The notes below the pieces were generated by a model, which worked only from the letters and a program-made list of their open reading frames with translations, was not told the DNA's origin and made no database searches. A stretch of 64,000 nucleotides of DNA from Chrysomallon squamiferum (lineage: Eukaryota; Mollusca; Gastropoda; Neomphalida; Peltospiridae): positions 12,834,678 through 12,898,677 of the forward strand of contig CM022671.1 of the NCBI GenBank assembly GCA_012295275.1, written 5' to 3'. Below are positions 38,740-51,400 of the stretch, piece by piece. The first letter of the stretch is position 1. Each line of letters begins with the position of its first letter. Position numbers and translations under genes: made by a program.

Positions 38740-40480
38740 TATATATATATATATTAAAATTGTGTTACTGTCAGTGTTAGCATCTTAAGTACTGATAAAC
38801 ACATATTAAACGTCGAGGTTCGTGGTTATCATTATAATTTATGTATCACGATATATCATGAGTATATATCATACTGAAAATGTTCATCACCTACTACTAA
38901 TAACATTAGATAGGTATGAAACAAAATTTTCAAAAACATAATTTTCCTGTAAATACTAAAATTATATATAATAAGAAAATGCAGATCAAAATGATGGCAA
39001 GATCCTTTTAATAGTATTGACAATGATAATGATATGAAAGAAGTTAAGAATTTTTATCTGAATGCAGTTTGCAGATATTTAAAATACTCCTACATTGTCT
39101 GTGGAGAAACTGTGATTCGTTTCACTCATAAAACATAAAAACTGAATATCCCATATAGTTTCAAACCTATATACACGAATTATATATATAAATGAAGTTT
39201 CCTACAGACATACAATAATGAATGTTAATTAACTGATTGATTGCATCAATTAGCTCAAATGTAGCCCTACCTTAAAAATCTAACTTGCTAATGAACTTCA
39301 TTCATAATCATCTTTATCAGACAGAAAATATGATCTAAAACTGAAATATTAATTATTATGTCATATAATTACTAATTACACATTAAATGAAATGAAATAC
39401 CAAACTTCACACACATTGGCAGCAACAATAGCTATCCTATAGCCATATCATTTGCTGAGAACCTCACTCGTCCTGCTACCTCTTCTGTGAGATTCTGCAG
39501 TCTATGAGAGAAATGCATAATCTACAACTTGAGTAGATGAATTAAAATTCTGAATAAGCTTAATTTAATTGCATAATGATCATTTTGAGATGGCAAACTT
39601 GTCTGTTTATTCTTCTTTTGGTTATCAAAGATCATGTGTCAAGAAACGAACATGAAGATGAATCTGAATATGCATTCTACATCATAAGATTTGTGTTTTT
39701 GGAAAATATAGAACATGAATGATGAAACAGAAATGAGGGAACATACTTCAAGGAATGCAATTACATGTCACAGAAATTGGGTGACTTTTTGCTGTGGCAC
39801 AAACATCACTTTTGTTAGGTAACTTACATTAGAGGTTAGTACTACTATTAGTAATAAATATTTAGTGGTTTCCAGATGATCATTAAGTATTGGGATATTA
39901 TATTATGTAGTGACATGTCAGTTTTTCTGTTAACTTCTTCAGCAGCAAATCTTTTATTTTTTTTAAACTTGCATATATATGTATTTTCTAAATATTTATG
40001 TAACAATATATGACCTAAATATGCTGTATTACGCTGTTTGAAAGGCTGCATATACTGTGATCTAGGATAATTAATATGGTTATTTAACTTGTTACATATT
40101 TTGCACATAAATGAGACAGATTGGTGTTCCAAAAAACATGGAATATAATACTTAGGTCTATTTTAAGTTAAAACTACTGGTTTCATTATAAGAACTTAAT
40201 TCAGCACTATAAAAATAGAATAATGAACTTCAGTGAACTGATTCAGTAATTTGACTAATTAACAGGATCTAGTCCATGAAATTATGACAAGTAAGTACTG
40301 ATAGCAGTAACATTAAACTTATTTCCTTTCATAAATGTAAATTAATTTCTTTATTTACGATTCAGCAGGCCTATTTTTGATTAAAAAATGGAAGTAATAT
40401 GATTGTTAGAATGCTTCATTATTTGTACTAACTCAAACTTTGTTGTATGATATTCTGTAAAGTATATAGAAGTTGATAAT
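38740..40480. other. Gene-poor intergenic region, left part
   Basis: A+T-rich DNA between the Tc1-like element and the CARD relic. The minus-strand frame 39848-40132 (94 codons) has no splice context or recognisable domain and the composition of random A+T-rich sequence. No terminal repeats or RNA structures stood out. Confidence 0.4.
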
Positions 40481-40492
40481 TTAAAAATTAAC

Positions 40493-40773
40493 ATTACAGA
40501 CATATGGATCAACAACACAAAGAAATTATCCAGTATCACAGGGTTTATTTAAAAGAAAATCTTAATTTTGATAGTGTACCAGACTGGCTGATACAGGACA
40601 CAGGTACTTAATTATATGCAGTTGAAGAAATACAGTCTATGGAATCAAACCACAAGAAAATACCAGATTTCTTATTAGAACTTGTACAAAAAGGTTTAAC
40701 AGCTTTCAGTAGTGCTTGGACGAATTGTACGTGTGTAATGATGTCAATTTTAAGACAAACAACTCAGCTCTGA
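40493..40773 (+). pseudogene. Decayed caspase-type CARD exon
   Basis: From an ATG at 40504 the plus strand reads MDQQHKEIIQYHRVYLKENL, then DSVPDWLIQDTG, a TAA stop (40609-40611), and in the same frame VEEIQSMESNHKKIPDFLLE, LVQKGLTAFSS and finally ILRQTTQL before a stop at 40771-40773. The order HRVYLKENL, DWLIQ, VEEIQS, LLELVQKG, AF, L..T is the helix pattern of CARDs in caspase-2/9 and Apaf-type proteins. About eight extra codons separate TAFSS from the last helix, as if by a small insertion. A splice acceptor (TTACAG) precedes the ATG at about 40498. I found no protease or other domain downstream, so this looks like an orphan exon or broken duplicate. It is not a copy of the CARD at 30000. 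Confidence 0.6.
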
Positions 40774-43700
40774 AAGTGAAACCTGGCTGCCACCTTACAA
40801 TTCATATTTATTAAACTTACTGTAAGTGATATTCCTGTTTCTCTAAGATATAGATGATTATTTTGTTTGCAAAATTCTTGCTCAATTAAAAATAAACTAA
40901 TCACTTTTTTTTCTATATCATTAATTGATTTTTAAAACTTCATATATTTTTGCTTCAACTGTTGATTAGCTCCATCAGAGAAAATAAGAACAGTGATAGG
41001 TAACTTTTGTATGTAGAAAGCTAAGAAAAATCATTTATGTTTCTGTGTCAAATATCTGACTTACCACACCTGCATCTTTAATTGCCCCTAATTAGTACAT
41101 GCAACACCCTTCTGGAATGGGCTTCAGGCTTAAGGCAAGTTTGTGTATTGCAGAAGGTTAGGTTAAACATCAAATGCTGTAATGCTTTTGAGTAACATTT
41201 TACACACACACACACACACATACATACATTACAGTATTTTTTTAACTTAATTAAAATACTTAAGACTGAAAAAGAAAAAATCAGGCTGCATATGTAAAGA
41301 AACTTGCACTGTGCTTGTCAAAGTTTAGACCCCATTATTTAATTTTTTTTTTTTTTTTAATGTAATAATGTCTCTAAATACTTGAAAAATGCATCTAAAC
41401 ATAAATTATGTGAAATTAAAATGCAGATAAAAAAAAAAAAAAAATTAATTAAAATTTAATTAAAGAAAACATACGGAAAATATTGATAAATGGTAATTGA
41501 TTATTGGTGAAACTCTTCATCTCTTCATAAACTTTTTTCTCAAAGTTTTATGACTTAAGTTGGCTAAAAATGCAAGTCATTCTACAATACACAGGCATTC
41601 TGTCTGAATTCAGTAGCTGATGATATTTGTAAGAGCACTATTAATTTTTGAATGCTTTGGAGAAAACACCAAAAATTCATTCCTGATCTCAAAGAAAATC
41701 TGAAATAGAAAAAATTGACCTCTGATAAATAATCAAAATTATCTGAATACAGATGGATGGCTAGATGGCTAAGTCAAATGAACTGTCTTTAAAATTTACA
41801 AAAAGCATGGTTACTGCAAGAAATGAAAATGTAAATGACAGTACTGTATATTATGTATCAGTAACTCTGTAAAATTATTTACTAGGAAATATTTTTTATT
41901 ATTTTTTATTACAGATTTTAGATATTTTAATACTGAAATCTGTAGCCAGTATACCTGTAAGAATTAAATCAACTTAACAAATATGTGATAATATATTAAA
42001 CAGTTTTTTAGAAATACATATTTCAAGACTGAACTTAATTTAAGTGTGTAATTTAAAAAAAAAATTTAATACATCCAGACACCTATTAATGGGTATTGTA
42101 TACAGTTAATAATGATTAAAAATAATGCTAGTTTTATTTATTTAATTTTTTTTTATTTATTTATTTTTTTTTTTTAAGATTTTTTTTTTATTATTGTTTT
42201 TTAATTCTGCTGAATAACAATAAATTACTTAGACATTTATTTTGACTTTGATCAGTCTATAGCCATTTCAGTAAATTATAATTTTAATGGTACATCTTTA
42301 ATCAGGCATGGGCTATCTGTTTTCAGAAGCAGACTGCAAAAGAACCTGGCTCATCATCAGGTCTGCCATTCAGAAAGACAAATGAACAACAGATTGCCAT
42401 TGACTGTCTTTAACATTAGGTCTGTAGCAAAGGTGAAAATTTCACTTGGAAGACTCAGTCCTTACATAATTAAGCTGAGACCACACTTGCACATTAAGAA
42501 CATTGTGTGTGTCTCAAATGGTATAAAGTTAAATTAACCATTAGGATTTAGGGTAATAATTTTCAGCAACTCGTATCAAGCCAGCTAAATACTTTTCTGG
42601 TGCAGTGACAAACCTTCCTCCTATAGAGGCTCTTGGATATACAAATCCTTAAAAAATTGTGTAACATTTTTCTGAAAAAGGTACTATTCCAACATCTGTA
42701 AAGTAATGTTGGTATACATATTAAATGGTTTTGAAATAACTAAATGTAATTTTAAAATAGTTTATAAATTTATATTTGATTCACTGCACCTGAAGAGTGA
42801 GAGATGAAGATCTGAACAAAAGAATACAAAATATGAATTTAATTATTTTCCTATTTGAAATTCCTGCATTATGAGAAAGGATAGAACTGTTATTTTATAT
42901 CAAGACTTAATCTGTTGTTGCAGTCATTTGTTCAACTTTCTTTTTGAATTTTTCTCTACAGTTTTCAAAAACATACAAACACCTTTTCTTTGTAAATAGT
43001 TTTATTAAGAATACATTGTTGGATTAAAATACAAACACAAAGCAGTTAAAAGGTAGTACATAAAACATTAAAATATCTATGCCACAAACAACTACAAACT
43101 TCCTTTATATTTATGCGATTTTCATTTTGTACTAAAAACATGTAACATACCTGATACAAAAAACCAAAATAAACCAAATTATTAAAATAATTTGAAAAAC
43201 ATCTTATTTATTTTATTAACAAGAAAGAAAAACATTAGTATGCAGACTTGTTTGTCAAACAATGTTCTTAAGCACATATAAAAAAAAAATTATTAAAATT
43301 AAAAAAAAAAATTAAAACAATGAATAAATAATTAATATGGATTAATATGCAGGCAACTGTTTCTCTAACATAATAAGACATTTAAGACCAAAACCAAATT
43401 TGTAAATTCATCTAACTTCAGTACTTGATTATTTATTATGTTATTTTAAAGGAAGAAAACTGTTGAGTTAATATTCAGCAACTTTTTCACATATAATATT
43501 ACACGAAATATGATAAAAGGTCCTAATATTAAACAATATTAAAATATCATGTTTAATAGGGCCACCATCATTAGAAATCCCATGCTCTACTTGATAGAAG
43601 AAAACTCGAAATCGAAACAGGATTTAGTTCTGTAGTGACAAAGAAACAGCATATTCATTTACTTTCAGTATTACACATCTCTTTTTATATATATAGTATG

Positions 43701-44740
43701 TAAAACAAATGTTTTTTGCTGTTTTCATGCTGTAAAATTACTTACCTTGGATGATGATCCTTGAACAGATTTCATGGATACTTTTGTGTTTTCATTTCTT
43801 TATCTTGATAAATAAGATTTTATTTTATATTAAATGGCTTGCAGTTAATGCAGATAAACTTATATAGACTGAAGAAGTTTTTATTTACAATTTTTTTTAT
43901 TTTATATCCATATAAAATCACATTTAATATTAATTTATTAGGGAGTCAAAAACAAAAAGAAGTAGAAAGTAAATTTCACTCATGTTAAAAGTTAAATTCA
44001 GTATAATTTGTTGTTCTTGTTATTATTATTATTATTTTATTACATAACATTTACGAGATTAAAATGTTTTAATATAAAATTCATTAGCCAAAACATCACT
44101 CAAAGATGCAACTACAGTATTAATATTTCATAACTATTTGTCTACTGTTTATATTTGATGTGTAAGGAGACAAAAGCAACAATAAACAGAGTGTAAATTG
44201 TATGCTAGGATAGCGTGGTATATTTTAAATAGATTTACATCATAGATTTTTTGCAAAAATGAAATGAAAATTCAGCAGTAAACATCTTTCATCTGACAAG
44301 CTATTATGTAATAAATTCTCCAGTGTGCACAATAAATAAACATGTATTTTGGAAAATGTTGAGAAAATAAAAACCATTGTATAGTACCTTTCATTTGTTA
44401 TTTATGCTGTATATCTAGTTGATATTGCACAAAATATATGTTTCTTTAATGAATATAAAAATATATATAGAACTAATCATGTCTCTATTGTTGTTTGAAA
44501 TGTGAAACAGAAGACTATTTTATTGTCACACAAGACAAATAAAAATCATTATCTGACAGCTGCACTTATAGAATAACAAATCTCACATTTAAAATACAGA
44601 ATGCTAACAGAAAATTACTGTAATTATCTTAAACACTTTAATTAAAAAAAATAATAATAATATAAAAAAAAAAAGAGTTAATGATACATGTTTGGAAAAC
44701 CTGATTTTTGGTCTTTTATATTTTATTTGTAATTTAGAAA
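40774..44740. other. Gene-poor intergenic region, right part
   Basis: About 4 kb with no supportable gene. It contains A-rich and T-rich homopolymer runs (41345-41360, 41430-41445, 42140-42200), a short (AC)n run near 41203-41220, and a less A+T-rich block at about 42300-42660 that is probably an old repeat of unknown family. Most of it lies downstream of the ANKRD26-like gene. Confidence 0.4.
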
Positions 44741-44762
44741 TTGTTGGTCTGCTCAGTGTTTG

Positions 44763-44768
44763 TTTATT
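44763..44768 (-). terminator. Possible polyadenylation signal of the ANKRD26-like gene
   Basis: AATAAA on the minus strand, about 225 bp beyond the stop codon at 44993. A chance match is possible in this composition. Confidence 0.35.
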
Positions 44769-44992
44769 TAGGACTGATATCATTTCTTTACCAACAACTT
44801 TAGTTTCAAAAAAATACTGACATAATTATGATAATATACAAATTCACAAAAACTACATCATTTATATGCAAATTTAGTAATACAGTATAAGAGTGAGGAT
44901 ACACATAATGTGAGATTAGTAAATATGCTATCACAGAAGAAAAATATCATAGTCATACATATTGCATATATCTAATATAATTTTTGTTTTTG

Positions 44993-47900
44993 TTACAGAC
45001 AATATTTTCTTTTCAGTAGATCAGAGTATTCTGCACTGGCCTTAACACAAGAAGAATTCCAACCTGTTGTGCTGTGAATGTGAGGGTTGATATCATCATG
45101 TGGTGCTGAAATACATATTAACAGAATTTTCTTTATGTTTTACTGTTTACTTTATTTCTCTAAACCAAGAATATTATGAGATTTAAACATTTTATTATTT
45201 TGTTTTTCTATTAATTTTTAATGGGTTTTTTTTTTTTTTAAATTTTAAGTACTTTGTAGAAATAAAGAAAGATGTAGAGATATAATTTTTTAAATATCTA
45301 AACTGTTAGATGCTAGAGATTTCCAAATTTTATTTAAAGTCAATCCGAACCCTACAGTTTGTTAATTACAAATAAATGCATCAACACAAAGAAATGGAAA
45401 AATTCACCATTCATTTCAATAAATGAAATGGCCAACAAACCATTATAATTCCTTAACAAATGATGAATCATTTCCTGAATAGAGACCCAAGATGATAGTT
45501 CTGCTGGGTTGAGTGCACATCATAGGATGGTTGCCTCAGAACCAAGACAGATTTACTAAAGGCAACCAAATAAATAACTAACCTGCTTCAAGGTGTTTGG
45601 CAATGCTGCGGTCCAATTCAGCTTGGATTCTGCCATTAAAGTCACCATTTGCACTATCAAAATGTTTGCTTGCATCAAGTGATACGCCATTATTCAGACT
45701 TGAGAAGTTGAGACTGCTACACAGTTTACTTTGGTGACTGTCAAATATATCAATAAATAAAAATGATTTTATTTATAAGTTTAAGTAACTGTAATGTTTT
45801 TCAACATTCTGTTTCAGACAATGAACTATTTTTATTAGCAATGCCTTTAATACAACTCACTTCTAGTTAATTGATGCTAAATATAACGAACATGAAATGA
45901 AACAAAATGTGTTGTAAAATGAAATACCAATGACTCTAGCAATTCCTGTAAATCAAATAATTTTTTATTTGAATTATACTCTTCATTCATAATTTACACT
46001 ATACAATGTGGCATACTTACGACATCTTTGTTCTGTAATCCACAGCTTTGCTGTATGTTAATTCAAGCTGTTGGCTCAGTCTCATTCTCCATTTCATTTC
46101 AGTTTCATAGAGCTTCTTGTATCTGGACATTTGTATTTCCAGTGTTGTATATTCTGTAATGGTCTTTTGATATTTTGCATTCATTTCAGTCAGTTCCTTC
46201 TATTAAAAAAAACCAGTTCTTTAATATGAATTTGGGTATACTTGTTTAATATTTGAATCACTAGCTTACATTATACAAATCATTTTGCAGTGAAGAAATG
46301 TATCAAATACATTAAAACAAGTAAAATCACTAAAATATATACATGCACTTGGAGCAGCTGCTATTCAGTGTCTATATATCACAAAAAATGATAACTTTTA
46401 CATATCATTACCATTAATTATATGATGCAGGACAACACTCAGAATTATTTACTGTAATATGTTATCTGCCATGCACAATTATACTGTGACTTTTATTTTT
46501 ATTATATAGTTTTTACAAATTACTTATGCTAACCTGAAGTCGATTTTTCTCATTTAAAAGCCTCCTTTCATTTTCTGCTCTTGAATTATTGAGCTGATCT
46601 GATGTGTGGGCTTGTTCTTCCAAATATCTATTTACTTCATTCAATTTCCGGTTTAGTTCCATTCTGAATTTTGCCTCTAACTCTTGTCTTATCAACAGTT
46701 CAACATCAGAAGATGGTAGGCGATTGTTTCCCACAATAAAATCAGTCTATGTAAAAACAAAATCAACTTTTAAAATCAAATTCCAACTATGTGTTTAAAT
46801 ACAACTATTTGTCAACCACAACTATACACTCATCAGTGTATTTTGAACAGTAAACAAATGCACAAGAAGTATTAATTCTGAGATATAAAATAATGGAAGT
46901 ATCATAACATAAATATTAAGTGTAAAATGATAATTTAAAAACAAGCAAACAAATAAAAGCCAGGTAAATTAAACAGATTTTAATTAAGGGCCTTTAATTT
47001 CTTGAAAAAAGCTCATGCTGCCAAGTTGTTAGCAAGGTGGGAGTTTTTGAATATATGTGATCAGTTTATAAAATAAAAAATAAAAAATAAAAATAAAAAT
47101 TCAGAAACTACTGTAGTGGTATGAAAATTAGCTTTTTTCTAATCATAAAAGTTTTGTATGATAGCTGAAGATTTTGTTTTTGCTTACAATAGCCATGAGC
47201 ATGAAGTATTAAACTCAATTACAAATGTTACAACTGTATCATAAAATAATAAAAGATTTGTTTCTTACTTTATTGAGAAACTACTGAACTAATAATGAGT
47301 TTAAGGTTTATTAAAGCAGCTAGAAATACTGTCTGACAAAATCTTTGTTGATCTCTACTCAGTTAGTTGTGAAATTAGTTTTTGAGTTCAGTTCTTTTCC
47401 AGTTTATTTCTAATCATGTTTTTATTTCAATCCTAAATTAGAGTTTGACTAAAGAAATCATATAAGAATGAAAAAATAAAAAACAATTGTAGGATTATAA
47501 AATACCTGTCTTTCAGAAGAATTAAAAGTTCCTTCCAGTGAATTTCTTTGCCTGTCACATTCAGAATAATGAGTGCTGGTAGGATGAGGGTCAAAGCCAT
47601 CTTGTTCCTAGAATGTCATGCAGGATGAGGACAGAGGTTAAGAAAAGTTGGAACATGCAGGAGGAAAAGGATTATTAGAAGTGAATTAAATGCTAAATAA
47701 TGATTCTTCACACAAGAATCTGTTATTAACACAATGCAAAACAGTGACTGGTTTCATCAAGGTATAAATAAAAATATCAGTAAGAACATTCCAATAAAAT
47801 TTTACTAAATTACCATGCATATTGTTCTTATAATCAAAGTACAGACCAAGACTGTGCAAAACAACAAAAGTAATAAACTTTATCTCCTCTTTTGTTTATG

Positions 47901-48377
47901 TGTGTTTGGTTTTAAGAGTAAATCTAGAATCACTGCCGATTTTTACACTGAAAATGTTCAGTTATATTATTTTTTGTATTAATTATTGAATTCACACAGC
48001 AGTATACTCAAATCACCTCTGTTAGAAATAATCATAATTCAGTTAAGAATACAGAACAAAAACAATCAATATTTAACCTTTTGTTTTTTCTTCATTGTTT
48101 TTAGCTGCATCTTCAAATTGCTTATCTCTGTTTGCAGTTGTTCATTCCTTGAGAAAGTAAAGACAAACAAAAATGTGACAAAAACTTGACAAAAGACAAA
48201 CATTAAAAAGAGAAGTGGGTGAGAAGTCTGGCTTATTTAGTACCTTGCTGTGAAATGTTTTTTACAAATTTATCATTTTCCCTTCTCTACTAAGCTTTTA
48301 CTAATTTAATATGTTTAAAATGTGCAGTATAAAATTTGACTGTAAGAACAAAATCACAGGAAAACAAGGCATAATTT

Positions 48378-48420
<43 letters not shown>

Positions 48421-51400
48421 CTATCTTTAGTTCATCAGTTCATTAGCACATATACTTATTCCAACAACCCTGGTACAGTTTTACAGCCATACACATGACC
48501 TTCACTCCTGAAGCTGCACATATGCCTTCTTAACTCTTTTCTGTGGTCGGGTGCTGACTGCATACTATCTCAGCTATCTTGTTCTAGCTGGAACTGCTCG
48601 ATGAATTGCCAGATTGATGGATGAATATGGCCAACAAGATGAAGAACTTATCATTCCATCACTTGCGGATTTTGCTGGTTCAGATCATAGACATTCAAGA
48701 GTTCAGGATGAAGCATGGCTGGAATACAACACAGTCTCATCATTTTCTGAGGCTGGTCTGGTGAAAATATCACTGATGTATGTCTTGTCAACATAGGTAA
48801 GTAGATCATTTGTGTCAGGTGGAGCTTGTGGAAGTACAGTCCTAAGGAACTGAAGACCTTTCCTTATTTCATTAAGTGGTAAGCAGGCTAGGCCGCCCGT
48901 CATACCACAGAATAAGTGATGCTCTGAGTCGATATTGTAGTGTTATGCCAGTCCCAACTCCATGGGCCTTCTGTCAGGCAGCTTGTTTGATAACAGACAC
49001 AGCCATGCATATTCACTTCATGACCTAAAACAATGACTACTGCATGGAGAACAGCATTCACCTACAGAGTGTCAGCATCTGCAAGATGTTGCAGACCCTC
49101 ACATATCCAAACACCACAATATTGTCATAGAAAAGAAATTGCTCAGGGTTAGGACATTCTGCAGGAATTCTTCCATTAAGTCACCAAGGTCTTGAGGTGT
49201 TCTAGGAACTGGAGGAGTTGGCCGCTGGTTACCAAAGGTTTATTTACATGAGTTAGGAGCTGGTAGCAACACATGAACTATATCATCTCATTGGGCAAGG
49301 GCTTGAGCTAGGATCTGCCCAGGTCCACACTCCATTTTAAAACCTAGCAAGTTGAACTTGTGCTTCATCTGCAGCATGGTTGTGAGGCTGAACAGTCTCT
49401 GGATTTGCCAGCTGTAAATCTGTTACAATGCTTCTATGACACTGACCACTGGACCTTTTAACACACTTCCACTACAACATTATCCCATTTTATGTGGCAG
49501 TACTTTACTTTAGGTGGAACTTAACAGTCTTCTTACCTGACACAGGTGTATAAAAGGAATATATGGTTAACAATATCCTACCTTAACTGGCAGACTTCAC
49601 TCATTTTCACATTTCTGACTCCTATCACATATAGCAATTACAACAGTTATCACAAAAATATTAAATATTACTCTCTTTTTTCAAGTGTTTTTTTCTTTTG
49701 TTGTGACTTTGTTCTGTGATTTATTTTCCTGGGACTTTTTTCTGTTTACCTAAAATTTAAAAGACCAGCTTACTTTTGTTTTTCAGCTTCCACTTTGGAT
49801 TCAAAGTTCTTTTTGACATCACATATTTTTCTTGATTTTCTTTTTTCCTTCATTTAAAAAAGAAAGACAAAAAAGTTAACACAAAATCATTGTGAACATT
49901 AACATTGTAAGGAAGATTACAAATCACTATTATTATTTATACCTAGTGCTACATTTCTTAATCAAAAACTAAAATAAAATAAAAAGCCTGTAAGATCTCA
50001 GACAGTTAGAATTTGTAGATTACCCAAATGCAAGTAGACACATATATGAGTTATTTTTCAATTCAAGTATGTTTTCAGTCTTCATACTATACATAGCCTT
50101 AAATACTGGCCTGATAAAGCTTCAAGTATTGGTTCATAATGATTAGTGATAATGAATATTACATACAGCATCATTCCAATGTCATTGGTATTACTGTCCC
50201 TAATCAAGTAGTTGGTAGTCAAATTGCAAAAATATTACAGAAATGTCTATTTGAACCACTAGATATTTATTACTTTATTTATAATACTGTTTTCTCATTT
50301 TCAATTGAAAATATTTTATAATATTCATAATGAGATTATTATTCATTCTCAAATCCTTGTCACAAGGTTTCGTGTCATTGGTAATAGCCACTGGTAGTTA
50401 ATCTTCCAGCACATGGATGCCAGCACAGAAGTAATGCAAATGCATGAGAATCATTCTTTTGGCCTGATGTAATTGTTCTATGGGTTTTGTTTTCTGAAAT
50501 ATATCACTAAAATGAAGCAATGGTTTATCCAATGTCATTGGTTTTGTTGCCTTTCATACAATGTATGAGATAACAACAGCTGTCCTACCTTATTTGCATT
50601 GTTATTTAGCCAACGTGTGTTAATTTTTAGAACTTGTGCTTCATCTGTAGGGAGCATTAATTATTTATTAGTGATTCTGTCATTGATGTAACTAGTCACT
50701 GGTGTTATTTGAATAGTATAACACAAATGATTACTGCTAACACTCACTAATGACAAATTGCCAGAGAAGGTTACTTAGCTGTGCTAGGTAGGATTAATTT
50801 GTAATTCAATACAATCAACAGAACAACAAAACAGTGAAAACTCTGAAAAGTACTGAAAAACCAGAAGTTTGAGAGAGAATCAAAATCAAAATGATTATAA
50901 GTTTGATGACTGGCAAGAAAAACACAGTAACATTCTTTTAAAAAAATGGAAAGAAGGTTATTGTCAGAAAGTTTTGCACCAGAAATTCACTTGTGAATTA
51001 TGTAAGTTATTCCAATTTCTGTTCATTGAAACCATTCTGGGTTGTTGAACTTCTTTGTTGGATAGACATCATGCCTGTGCAAGTTGATGGAGAACACCTA
51101 ATTTACTGGTGACAAACTGAAGGCTGTTAACATCACTGCAACAAACAACCTAGAGAAGCCATCTGATGACATTGTCTGAATAAGGAAGAAAAAAAAGATT
51201 TGTGCATATGGTGTATGTGATGCATGCAAAGAAACATTTTCTTAAGAAAGTGTCATGCACTACAACAGAGAAAGACCAGGATACAATAACAATCACTCCT
51301 AAGGTCCAAGTCTAGCAGCTCATGGATTGCTTTCAGAAAAGTCTGTTTAAATTCAACAATTCTTTAACATTTGGAGACAATATTCAGTGCACAGAACAAT

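Noticed and set aside
39848-40132. Minus-strand 94-codon frame with CKICNK
   Set aside because: A single C..C pair is not a zinc finger; composition is that of random A+T-rich DNA and nothing supports transcription.
42300-42660. Possible coding or repeat segment reading MGYLFSEADCKRTWLIIRS
   Set aside because: Only about 28 codons before a stop, no family recognised, no terminal repeats; kept as unassigned sequence.
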